From Xanthobacteraceae bacterium (lineage in GTDB: Bacteria; Pseudomonadota; Alphaproteobacteria; Rhizobiales; Xanthobacteraceae), in the NCBI GenBank assembly GCA_029266425.1, contig JAQSWY010000009.1:62001-126000 (forward strand): a stretch of 64,000 bases of DNA. The letters are read 5' to 3'. Below are positions 10,270 to 17,973 of this stretch, piece by piece; the first letter of the stretch is position 1; each line of letters begins with the position of its first letter. The notes under the pieces were generated by a model. That model was not told the origin of the DNA. It did not search any database and saw only the letters and a program-made list of their open reading frames with translations. A program made the position numbers and the translations under genes.

Positions 10270-10724
10270 CAGGCGACGGCCTTCTTCACAGGCGTCACGT
10301 GTGCGCTCCGACAAAATCCGCGGAACAGCCGAGCCGCACGCCCCCCGCCGAGAACGCCGCGCGCGCGGCGGGCGCCACCAGCGCGTCGCGCTAGGCCCGG
10401 TGGCGATAGCCGGGGTTCGTTGAAGCCGTGGGAAAGCCCTGCGAGCGCGCGTGCAGTCCGCACCGTGTCCATTTGGCCACTATTGGCGAGACCAAAGATC
10501 GTTCCGGGTGGCGACAGGCCGGCTCGTGTGGGCGGCAGGCCTTTGGCGGCGTAGTGCGCCTCGATCTCGCCCGAGAGCTGGCTCCGGGCGCGAGGGCTCA
10601 ATGCGAAACGCAGGCCCATCAGGCTCGCCGCCGTCAGGACGCCTTCGCGATACGCCGTTTCGACCGCTTCATTGACTGCCAGATCAGCACCGAAATCGTC
10701 GGCCGTGACGACCAGCTCAATCAA
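10269..10724 (-). pseudogene. hpnK: hpnK remnant (hopanoid N-acetyl hydrolase, YdjC/ChbG family), degraded
   Basis: The first ~36 residues are a clean HpnK start: VVTADDFGADLAVNEAVE, then TAASLM. After that, large family-conserved parts are missing. There is no NAH-x-H-x-HLHP metal site; the frame jumps to GLRFALSPRAR, then to FGLANSGQMD, then GLSHGFNEP. Around 10411-10415 the frame shifts. In the neighbouring frame the true C-terminus continues as GYRHRA, a TAG stop at 10391-10393, then RDALVAPAARAAF and RLGCSADF. The residual frame is 151 codons, against roughly 280 in the family. Family role: removal of the acetyl group from GlcNAc-hopanetetrol between HpnI and HpnJ. Several independent lesions make a sequencing error unlikely. 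The TTG start overlaps the hpnJ stop. Confidence 0.85.
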
Positions 10725-12166
10725 GCGGCTTCCTTCCGCTGGCGCAGGAAATTGAAGAACTCCACGCCCTCGCGCAGCCGCCGCTTCATCATGTCCCAGT
10801 CGCGCACCATCTCACTCACGATCGCCCCGATCTTGCGCGGGCGGAAGTAGAAGCGCTTGTAGAACTCCTCGACCTTGTCGAAGATGACCGGCGCCGGCAG
10901 GTGGGGATAGCTGAGCTGCGCGATCTGGGCGCCGCCGTCGGTCAGCAGATGGTCTGTGCCGTCGAACCAGCTGTTCTCGACGGCCTGCTTGTAGAGGAAG
11001 GTGCCCGGATAGGGCGCGGCGAGGCTGACCTGCAAGGTGTGCGGGTCGATCTCGATCGCAAAGCGGATCGTCTCCTCGATCGTCTCGAGCGTCTCGCCGG
11101 GCAGGCCCAGGATAAAGGTGCCGTGGATGACGATGCCGAGCTCGTGGCAGTCCTTGGTGAACTGCCGCGCGACATCGACGCGCAAGCCCTTCTTGATGTT
11201 GATCAGGATCTTCTGGTTGCCGCTCTCATAGCCGACGAGGAGCAGCCTCAGGCCGTTTTCGCGAAGGATCTCGAGTGTCTTGCGGGGCACGTTGGCCTTG
11301 GCGTTGCAACTCCAGGAGACGCCGAAGCCCGGCTTGCCGAAGCCGAGCGCCCCGAGCGCGCGGGCGAGTTCCTCGACACGCGGCAGGTTGTCGGTCAGCG
11401 TGTCGTCGTCGAAGAAGATCTCCTTCACCTCGGGCATTTCGCGCAGGATGTATTTCACTTCTTCAATGACATGGGGAATCGAGCGCGTACGGTAATTGTG
11501 CCCGCCCACGGTCTGCGGCCAGAGGCAGAAGGTGCAGCGGCTCTTGCAGCCGCGGCCGGTATAGAAGCTCACATAAGGGTGCTTCAGATACCCGCCGAAA
11601 TATTTCTCGATCGTCAGGTCCCGCTTGTAGACCGGGGCGACGAACGGCAGCAGGTCCATGTTCTCGACGACGGCGCGGTCCTTGTTGTGGACGATGGTGC
11701 CGTCGGCTGCCCGATAGCTGATGCCGTCGACCTCGGTGAGCGGCATGCCGTTGGCGATGTCGACGATGGTGAAGTCGAATTCGTTGCGGCAGACGAAGTC
11801 GATTGAGGGCGCATCGCGCAACGACTTCTCAGCTTCCACGGCCACCTTGGCGCCGATCATGCCGATCAGCGCCCCGGGGTTACGCTTGCGGATCAGGTCC
11901 GCGGTATGGGAGTCCTGGCGGAAGCTGGGCGTCGAGGTGTGGAGGATCACCAGTTCCTTGTCGTCGACCTCATGCTTGATGTCGTCCCAGCCGAGGTCGT
12001 GGGCGGGCGCATCAATCAGCCTGGAACCGTCTACCATCGCGGCGGGCTGGGCGAGCCAGGTCGGATACCAGAATGAGCGCACCTCGCGTTTCATCTGATA
12101 GCGCGCACCTGCGCCGCCGTCATAGCCGTCGAACGAGGGCGCCTGGAGAAAGAGCGAGCGCATCAT
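10721..12166 (-). CDS. hpnJ: Radical SAM protein HpnJ (bacteriohopanetetrol cyclitol ether synthesis)
   Basis: A 481-residue B12-binding-type radical SAM enzyme. In HpnI/HpnK/HpnJ systems it converts the glucosamine head group of hopanetetrol into the cyclitol ether. The radical SAM motif is at residues 207-214 (CKSRCTFC) and is preceded by an N-terminal Rossmann-like segment with the opening SLFLQAPSFDGYDGG that is typical of HpnJ. Its ATG overlaps the hpnI stop (ATGA), and its own stop overlaps the start of the ruined hpnK. The protein is intact although its expected upstream enzyme HpnK is not. Confidence 0.93.
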   Translation of the reverse strand: MMRSLFLQAPSFDGYDGGAGARYQMKREVRSFWYPTWLAQPAAMVDGSRLIDAPAHDLGWDDIKHEVDDKELVILHTSTPSFRQDSHTADLIRKRNPGALIGMIGAKVAVEAEKSLRDAPSIDFVCRNEFDFTIVDIANGMPLTEVDGISYRAADGTIVHNKDRAVVENMDLLPFVAPVYKRDLTIEKYFGGYLKHPYVSFYTGRGCKSRCTFCLWPQTVGGHNYRTRSIPHVIEEVKYILREMPEVKEIFFDDDTLTDNLPRVEELARALGALGFGKPGFGVSWSCNAKANVPRKTLEILRENGLRLLLVGYESGNQKILINIKKGLRVDVARQFTKDCHELGIVIHGTFILGLPGETLETIEETIRFAIEIDPHTLQVSLAAPYPGTFLYKQAVENSWFDGTDHLLTDGGAQIAQLSYPHLPAPVIFDKVEEFYKRFYFRPRKIGAIVSEMVRDWDMMKRRLREGVEFFNFLRQRKEAA

Positions 12167-13395
12167 TGTCCCATATCCTCTGGAACGGAAATTCGGCCTT
12201 CCGGTTCGAGCTTGATATCAGCCCCGCGCCAATCTACCGACCGGGTAACGAAGGCCATGATAAACATAGCGAAGGAAAGCAGATCGCGCAGCGGGATCAG
12301 CAAAATCGCGACAAAATGGTAACCGGCGGGTCGGCCCGGGGCGTCGAGATGATCCGTCGCGAGTGCCACGCTCGCGCGCGCCGCGATCGCCAGCAGGCTG
12401 GCGCCTGCCGCAACCATGCCGCCACCCGCGACCCAGGCGATGAGCGCGAGCGGTAGCGGATGGAGGATGATGCTGCCGGCATAGCCTGCCGGGTCAATGC
12501 CTAGAATGGTAGCGTTCCAGCGCAGTTCCTGCCGGACCACACGGGAGAAGGTAGTGTCGGCGCAGGCGTGGGTCAGGACCATCGCTGCCACCACTACTTT
12601 ACGCCCTGTGGCCCGGACCGCCTCTCCGAACGCATAGTCATCCGCCAGAGTGTCGGCGAAGCGGCCGAAGCCTCCGATCTCCGCCAGCGTATTTCGGTGC
12701 AGCGCGATGGTCGAACCCATGCATGGCCGCCCAAGTCCGGTCGCCAACGCGATCATCGTGGCGGGCACGAAATGGGTGTCGATACCGGCAGCGACCAATC
12801 GCGACCAGAAGCCGGCATCACCCCGTCCTACGTATAGGCAGGTCACCGCGCCCGTGCCGGACTGGTCGAGTAGGCCCACGAGCCGGGTGATATAGTCTGG
12901 TGACACCACGATGTCGCTGTCGGCGAAGACCAGCACGTCGTGATTTGCCGCGGCCATGAGATTGATGAGGTTCGAGACCTTGGCATTGGCGCCCCAGCGC
13001 CGGGGATCGACAATCAGCCGCAGATTGGCGGCTGGAAAGTCGGCGCGCAGCGATTCGACGGTCGCTATGGCAGGGTCGTCGTTGCGGGCCACGCCGCACA
13101 CCATCTCGATGCGACCTGGATAATTCTGCGCAAGCGCCGTTGCGAGATTGTCAGCCAACCGCGGCTCGGCACCGTGGAGCGGCTTGAGCAGGCTGACGGT
13201 CGGCATGTGGGTGCCATGCGGATCGACGGCCGCCGCGCGGCGACGAATGAGCCAGGCTGCCCAATACAGCAGGGCCGATCCGATCAGCGAGAGAATGAGG
13301 AGTAGCGACGCGGCGACCATGAGCAACACAAGTGTGATCCACTTGGGCTGACGAGCCAATAGCGCCTTAGAGCTTTCCCGATCAGATGGAATCAT
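12163..13395 (-). CDS. hpnI: Hopanoid glycosyltransferase HpnI
   Basis: A ceramide-glucosyltransferase-like (GT21-type) membrane glycosyltransferase, which in this pathway adds N-acetylglucosamine to bacteriohopanetetrol. Counting from the ATG at 13395 (410 residues), the sugar-nucleotide site DSD is near 159-161, the catalytic pair DD near 252-253 and the QxxRW-type signature (RQELRW) near 288-293. There is one N-terminal helix and about three C-terminal ones. The start is uncertain: the ATG at 13395 and a TTG at 13419 both lie inside a dispersed repeat, with no clear ribosome site. An ATG at 13320, just before or within the first helix, is the alternative. Confidence 0.88.
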   Translation of the reverse strand: MIPSDRESSKALLARQPKWITLVLLMVAASLLLILSLIGSALLYWAAWLIRRRAAAVDPHGTHMPTVSLLKPLHGAEPRLADNLATALAQNYPGRIEMVCGVARNDDPAIATVESLRADFPAANLRLIVDPRRWGANAKVSNLINLMAAANHDVLVFADSDIVVSPDYITRLVGLLDQSGTGAVTCLYVGRGDAGFWSRLVAAGIDTHFVPATMIALATGLGRPCMGSTIALHRNTLAEIGGFGRFADTLADDYAFGEAVRATGRKVVVAAMVLTHACADTTFSRVVRQELRWNATILGIDPAGYAGSIILHPLPLALIAWVAGGGMVAAGASLLAIAARASVALATDHLDAPGRPAGYHFVAILLIPLRDLLSFAMFIMAFVTRSVDWRGADIKLEPEGRISVPEDMGQ

Positions 13396-13483
13396 CTGAT
13401 CGAAGAGGAATTGCTCCAACTCATTGAATCTAGAGCGTTTTCTTATCGTTGGGATGTTTCCATCCGAACGGAAAGGGCTCTAG
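13367..13483. repeat. Dispersed palindromic repeat, family A, copy 1
   Basis: A 117-base element bounded by TTAGAGC and GCTCTAG. It holds two hairpin units (around GATGGAATCATC and GATGTTTCCATC) and the core GCTCCAACTCATTGAATC. Its plus strand aligns end to end with the minus strand of the 118-base element at 63141-63258, with the core differing at only two positions. It covers both candidate upstream start codons of hpnI and marks the edge of the hopanoid locus. Confidence 0.85.
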
Positions 13484-13679
13484 TCACGCGAAGACGGGGA
13501 TTCGACTTTTTCGACCACCAGCGGGCTTACGAGCATGCCGCGCAGTCTTGTTTGGCGCGTAGCTCTTTGAGCGAGCCACGAAAACATTCGGAGCCGTATG
13601 CGCGTTCGCGACGGTCGATGCGCCATAGGAGCAACCGCCCGCCCGAGCACCACGAAGACGCGGCCGCCGACGCGGCCGC

Positions 13680-13976
13680 TCAGAAGTACGCGCAGTGGCC
13701 CTTCGACCCGCAGGTGTGCTCCTCCTCCCATTCGGCGGCCGGCAAGGCGACACCATCGCGCGATAGCCGCTCGGTGCGTTCCGGTGCGCACGCCTGCCGG
13801 TCGCAATCGGCGCTCAGGGAGGTCTCGACGCTGTAGCCGGGCTGCACCCGGTCCTTGCTGGAAGCCGGATCACCGCTGCCAAGCGCGATAAGGCCCAGAA
13901 CAGCGACGACGGACAGAAGCCAGCCAGCGGCTACATCTCGCCATTCGACCCTGAACTCGTGCGGGTCATAGGACAT
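13680..13976 (-). CDS. Small single-pass membrane protein with cysteine-containing tail, unknown
   Basis: A 98-residue protein with no family I recognise. A charged N-terminus (MSYDPHEFRVEWRD) is followed by one membrane helix at about residues 17-35. A hydrophilic tail then carries two cysteine pairs, CDRQAC in its middle and CGSKGHC near the end, which could form disulfides in the periplasm. The start at 13976 is chosen because GGAGG sits six bases upstream; the open frame extends far upstream but only as antisense to the next gene. It is divergent from the membrane protein at 14238. The region between hpnI and this gene (13484-13679) shows no gene. Confidence 0.6.
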   Translation of the reverse strand: MSYDPHEFRVEWRDVAAGWLLSVVAVLGLIALGSGDPASSKDRVQPGYSVETSLSADCDRQACAPERTERLSRDGVALPAAEWEEEHTCGSKGHCAYF

Positions 13977-14237
13977 GTGAACCTCCATCGGGACGCGCAG
14001 GCGCAACCGCGCCGGCCGTTCCTCATTCCGAATGATGCCGATGGAGAGCGTACCGGTCGAATGTCGCTCGTCTTTCCCTGCGGGCGGGGAGTTTGTCTTG
14101 GACTGTCGCGGTCCCCTCGACCCGCACGCTTTGATACATTTTCGGGGAATACCCCGATACGCACGCGAATGCTGTCTGGGCGCGATGCACTCCGCTATGC
14201 TGCGCGCGGAGCTCATCGATCGAGGCGACACCGGCGC

Positions 14238-14723
14238 ATGAAGGGTTTCATACGGATCGTATTTGCGATCGGTGCCGTCGCTCTGATGGCGGTTGCCGCG
14301 GCGTTGATGATCTACGCCTTCTATGTCGCGGTGCATGACGGCTATGGCGGCGTCGAATCGCTGGACGATGTGCTGCTCAACACCGTCGGCTATCTCATCG
14401 TGGCGATCGCGCTGTTCGACGTCGCGAAATACTTCTTCGAAGAGGAAGTGCCGGCGGAGCGCGAGAAGCGCAGCGCCGCCGACACGCGGCGCGGCCTGAC
14501 CAAGTTCGTCTCGACCATCATCATCGCCATTTTTCTGGAGGCGCTGGTGCTGACCTTCAAGCTCATCCGCGAGGATGTCGGCCAGTTGGTGTATCCGGCG
14601 CTGCTGTTCGCGGCGGCATGTGCGACGATGATCTCGCTCGGCGTCTTCCAGCGCCTCAGCGCCGCGGTGGAACGCGAGGTCGGCGCCAAGGACCGCGCCG
14701 AGGAGCGCCAAGGCGGCGGGTAA
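14238..14723 (+). CDS. Small polytopic membrane protein, unknown function
   Basis: A 161-residue protein with about four membrane helices (residues ~5-30, 42-62, 83-105 and 112-132). A charged cytoplasmic-type loop (EEEVPAEREKRSAADTRRG) lies between helices two and three, and the tail is charged. I do not recognise a characterised family. The start at 14238 gives an immediate first helix (MKGFIRIVFAIGAV); the frame is open upstream to 13959 but that part is arginine-rich and not membrane-like. It stands alone between a divergent small gene and a serine hydrolase in the same direction. Confidence 0.65.
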   Translation: MKGFIRIVFAIGAVALMAVAAALMIYAFYVAVHDGYGGVESLDDVLLNTVGYLIVAIALFDVAKYFFEEEVPAEREKRSAADTRRGLTKFVSTIIIAIFLEALVLTFKLIREDVGQLVYPALLFAAACATMISLGVFQRLSAAVEREVGAKDRAEERQGGG

Positions 14724-14806
14724 GCATCCCAGGCACGAAGCTCAAATCACGGTGAGCCCGAATGCGCGACCTCGTTTCGCGCCGGATTGGGCGCTACTCA
14801 CGCATT

Positions 14807-15835
14807 ATGCATCGACGTCGCTTTCTCGCTTTGCCGCTGCTCGCCCTGGTGCCCGCGCCGGCGCTGATCAGGCGGGCGCACGCGCAATCGCGGCCCTCCG
14901 CCGAGCCGGCGCTCAGCCAGGTGCTCGATGGCGCCGAGACGCTGGCACCGCTGCGTTGCGTGATCATCGCCCGCGATGGGCAAACGCTGGCGGAGCGGGG
15001 CTACAAGGGCAGCTCGCCGGTCGGGGCGACCAACATCAAATCGGCCTCCAAATCGGTGATCTCGGCTCTCGCCGGTATCGCGATCGAAAAGGGCGTGATC
15101 GAGGGCGTCGACCAGAAGATCGCGCCCATCCTCGCGCGCGACCTGCCGTCCGATCCCGACCCGCGGCTCGCCGAGATCACCATCGGCAATCTGCTCTCCA
15201 TGCAGGCGGGGCTGGAGCGCATGTCCGGCGCGAATTACGGGCGCTGGGTCTCGAGCCGCAACTGGGTGCGCTTCGCGCTCGCTCGGCCAATCGTGGATGA
15301 GCCGGGCGGTGCGATGCTCTACTCCACGGCCTCCACCCATCTCGTCTCGGCGATACTGACGCGGCGCAGCGGCAAGTCGACGCTTGCGCTGGCGCGCGAA
15401 TGGCTTGGCCCGCTGCCGGGCTTCTCCATCGCCGCTTGGGCGCGCGATCCGCAAGGCATCTATCTCGGCGGCAATGAGATGGCGATGAGCCCGCGCTCGC
15501 TGCTCGCCTTCGGCGAGCTCTATCGCAGTGGCGGTCGCACCCCGGAAGGGCGGCAACTGGTGCCGGCCTCATGGATCGCCCGGTCGTGGGAGGCACGGAC
15601 GAATTCGCGCTTCACCGGCGATGCCTATGGCTATGGCTGGTTTCTGCGCGACATCGCCGGCACGCCGGTGCGCTATGCCTGGGGCTATGGCGGGCAGATG
15701 CTCTATGTCGTGCCTGACAAGGCGACGACCATCGTCATGACCTCGCTCGACGACCACCCCGCCGCGCGCACCGGTCACCGCGACGATCTCCACGCCCTGG
15801 TGGAGCGGATCATCGTGGCGCTCGATGCAGCGTGA
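14807..15835 (+). CDS. Exported serine hydrolase, beta-lactamase class C-like
   Basis: A 342-residue beta-lactamase/D-Ala-D-Ala peptidase-fold hydrolase. The nucleophile motif SxxK is at residues 79-82 (SASK). The second element appears as YST in place of YxN, and the third as WGYGG in the position of the HxG/KTG triad. An N-terminal RRRFLALPLLALVP stretch ending at AHAQ looks like a signal peptide, possibly Tat-type. The frame opens at 14762, but 14807 places the arginines at the very N-terminus. Substrate unknown: family members include esterases, peptidases and beta-lactamases. It is convergent with the small exported protein at 15926. Confidence 0.75.
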   Translation: MHRRRFLALPLLALVPAPALIRRAHAQSRPSAEPALSQVLDGAETLAPLRCVIIARDGQTLAERGYKGSSPVGATNIKSASKSVISALAGIAIEKGVIEGVDQKIAPILARDLPSDPDPRLAEITIGNLLSMQAGLERMSGANYGRWVSSRNWVRFALARPIVDEPGGAMLYSTASTHLVSAILTRRSGKSTLALAREWLGPLPGFSIAAWARDPQGIYLGGNEMAMSPRSLLAFGELYRSGGRTPEGRQLVPASWIARSWEARTNSRFTGDAYGYGWFLRDIAGTPVRYAWGYGGQMLYVVPDKATTIVMTSLDDHPAARTGHRDDLHALVERIIVALDAA

Positions 15836-15877
15836 GGTCCGTGACGTTTCGGGGCGTTCATCCCTTGCTTGGAAGGA

Positions 15878-15913
15878 GGCAGCCGCCGCGGCTGTCGAGC
15901 CGCGGCGGCTGCC
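15878..15913. terminator. Strong hairpin between convergent genes
   Basis: A perfect 16-base-pair inverted repeat (arms 15878-15893 and 15898-15913) with a four-base GTCG loop. It sits between the convergent serine hydrolase and small exported protein, where a bidirectional terminator is expected. Neither side has a strong T tract, so intrinsic termination is not certain. Confidence 0.6.
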
Positions 15914-15925
15914 GTATCGTTCAGC

Positions 15926-16180
15926 TCACCGGCTGCGGCGGTTGCTCTCGATCTGCCGGGCAATATAGGGCTCGACGCCCTGAACCTGGGGTGCCGACGG
16001 CGACGCCGCATTGCGCCCCTCGGTCACCGGCGCGGCCTGCGAGTGTGCAGGCTGACTATTGGTGACGCTCTGCTTCCAGCCGTCGCTCCAGGTGCGGTCG
16101 CGTCCGGCGGCATCTGCGGCGGCGGCGGAGCCGAACAGGACGGCTCCCGCTCCAACGAGCGCGAGTATGGTCGTCTTCAT
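15926..16180 (-). CDS. Small exported protein, unknown
   Basis: An 84-residue protein with a clear signal peptide (residues ~1-24, hydrophobic VGAGAVLFGSAAAADA) and a short hydrophilic mature part ending in a basic tail (RQIESNRRSR). No family is recognised. AAGGGA lies about eight bases before the ATG, which supports translation. It is convergent with the serine hydrolase, and divergent, across about 300 bases, from the flavin reductase-like gene at 16488. Confidence 0.65.
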   Translation of the reverse strand: MKTTILALVGAGAVLFGSAAAADAAGRDRTWSDGWKQSVTNSQPAHSQAAPVTEGRNAASPSAPQVQGVEPYIARQIESNRRSR

Positions 16181-16487
16181 GAGTACAGTCCCTTATCGAG
16201 CGCTCCTCGCCTGGGAGGGCGCTGGTTTGTGGGAAGTTCGTTGCCGGCTGTGGCAACGGTGATGAGCGCGATATAGGGATGTCGAGGGTGACCGCGAGTG
16301 CGGTGCAGCGAAACTCACTGTTCGCCGGACGGAAACAATCGCATGTGCACGTGCAATAGGAGAGCAGACAGCTCGCCGTCTGTAGTTCAGCATGCGCCTG
16401 TTTAAATCGGGCCTGCGCAGCGTTGGCCACTCTCATCGAAGCTGCAGTCGCCATACTCGGCGCGCTGCTTTTTGTCGGGGCATTGCC
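16181..16487. other. Intergenic region, divergent promoters expected
   Basis: This 307-base region separates the small exported protein (minus) from the disulfide reductase (plus). I see a short GTTGCC/GGCAAC hairpin near 16240-16257 but no convincing promoter pair, operator or gene. The plus-strand frame from 16392 runs into the reductase without a start context. Confidence 0.4.
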
Positions 16488-17864
16488 ATGAGCCAAACCT
16501 TCGACGCGATCATCATCGGCGCCGGACAGGCGGGGCCCTCGCTCGCCGGACGTCTGACCGCGGCCGGCATGAGCGTCGCCATCATCGAGCGCAAGTTCTT
16601 CGGCGGCACCTGCGTGAACACCGGGTGCAAGCCGACCAAGACGCTGGTGGCCAGCGCCTATGCGGCCCGGATCGTCGCCCGAGGCGCCGAGTACGGCGTG
16701 CTGATCGACACCCCGACGCGCATCGACATGGCGCGGGTGAGGGCGCGTGCGGCCAAGGTGACGACCGATTCCCGCGCCGGGATCGAGGGCTGGCTCGGTG
16801 GCATGGCGGGCTGCACCGTGCTTCGCGGCCACGCCCGCTTCGAGGACGCGCGCACGATCCGCGTCGGGGAGGAGTTGCTCACCGCGCCGCGCATCTTTCT
16901 CAATGTCGGTGGTCGCGCTTTGGTGCCCGACATGCCCGGCATCGACACCGTGTCCTATCTGACAAACAGCGACATGGTCGAGCTCGATCACGTACCGAAG
17001 CATCTCATTGTCATCGGCGGCAGCTATATAGGGCTCGAATTCGCGCAGATGTATCGCCGCTTCGGTGCCGAGGTCACGGTCATCGAGAAGAGCGAACGCC
17101 TGGTGCCGCGCGAGGACGAGGACGTCTCCCTGGCGCTGGCCGACATCCTCGCGGGCGAGGGCGTCGGCATCCGCCTCAATGCCGAGTGCATCCGGCTCGA
17201 ACGACAAGGCGAAGGCGTCGCGGTGGCGGTCGACTGCACGAGCGGCGCGCCCGAGATCGTCGGATCGCACATCCTGCTCGCGGTTGGCCGCCGCCCCAAT
17301 ACCGACCATCTCGGCCTCGAGGCCGCCGGCATCGAGGCCGATCCGCGGGGCTATATCAAGGTCGACGACAGCCTCGCCACCAACGTGCCGGGCATCTGGG
17401 CATTGGGCGATTGCAACGGGCGCGGCGCCTTCACCCACACTGCCTACAACGACTTCGAGATCGTCGCCGCCAATCTCATCGACGGGCAGGACTGGAGGCT
17501 GAGCGAGCGCGTGCCCGGCTATGCGCTCTATACCGACCCGCCGCTCGGGCGCGTTGGCATGACCGAGTCGGCCGCCCGCAGCAGCGGCCGCCCCTTGCTC
17601 ATCGGCAAGCGGCCGATGACGCGGGTCGGCCGCGCCGTGGAGAAGGGCGAGACGCAGGGCTTCATGAAAGTCGTCGTCGATGCCGAGACCAGGCAGATCC
17701 TCGGCGCCGCCATCCTCGGCACCGGCGGCGACGAAGCCATTCATGGCATCCTGGACATGATGAATGCCGGTGCGCCCTACACGAAGCTGCAGCGTGCCGT
17801 GCCGATCCACCCGACGGTCTCCGAGCTGATCCCGACCATGCTGGAGGAAATGAAGCCGGGGTAG
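16488..17864 (+). CDS. FAD-dependent pyridine nucleotide-disulfide oxidoreductase, mercuric-reductase-like
   Basis: A 458-residue class I flavoprotein disulfide reductase. The FAD-binding GAGQAG is at residues 11-16. The redox-active CVNTGC (Cys42 and Cys47) is followed by KPTKT, and the NAD(P) Rossmann motif is VIGGSYIGLEFAQ in the middle. The C-terminal interface motif IHPTVSEL is complete. It lacks the N-terminal metal-binding domain and the C-terminal cysteine pair of true MerA, and no mer genes are nearby, so I leave the substrate open; lipoamide, glutathione-like and mercury reductases share this fold. The start follows 32 non-conserved codons in the open frame and begins with a canonical MSQTFDAIIIG. 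Confidence 0.85.
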   Translation: MSQTFDAIIIGAGQAGPSLAGRLTAAGMSVAIIERKFFGGTCVNTGCKPTKTLVASAYAARIVARGAEYGVLIDTPTRIDMARVRARAAKVTTDSRAGIEGWLGGMAGCTVLRGHARFEDARTIRVGEELLTAPRIFLNVGGRALVPDMPGIDTVSYLTNSDMVELDHVPKHLIVIGGSYIGLEFAQMYRRFGAEVTVIEKSERLVPREDEDVSLALADILAGEGVGIRLNAECIRLERQGEGVAVAVDCTSGAPEIVGSHILLAVGRRPNTDHLGLEAAGIEADPRGYIKVDDSLATNVPGIWALGDCNGRGAFTHTAYNDFEIVAANLIDGQDWRLSERVPGYALYTDPPLGRVGMTESAARSSGRPLLIGKRPMTRVGRAVEKGETQGFMKVVVDAETRQILGAAILGTGGDEAIHGILDMMNAGAPYTKLQRAVPIHPTVSELIPTMLEEMKPG

Positions 17865-17928
17865 GGCGCGGCGCTCACGCGTTGACGGGGCGAGTACGGG
17901 ATTGCGATGAGGCATTCCGCTTTCACCG

Positions 17929-17944
17929 ATGTCAGCGCTATCAT
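17929..17944. promoter_or_regulatory. Candidate LacI-family operator upstream of the regulator gene
   Basis: ATGTCAGCGCTATCAT, a near-palindrome centred on AGCGCT, lies 29 bases before the regulator start. It matches the site at 19039-19054 in 15 of 16 positions, consistent with autoregulation. Confidence 0.7.
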
Positions 17945-17973
17945 GACGCTTGGATTCGGTTCGGAACGCATTG

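Noticed and set aside
10269..10724. hpnK lesion as a simple sequencing error
   Set aside because: A single error could explain the late frameshift but not the missing internal segments plus the TAG in the recovered tail frame; it still deserves a read-level check.
16488..17864. Annotation as mercuric reductase MerA
   Set aside because: The CVNTGC site is shared by the whole disulfide reductase family. The C-terminal cysteine pair, the HMA domain and any mer neighbours are absent.
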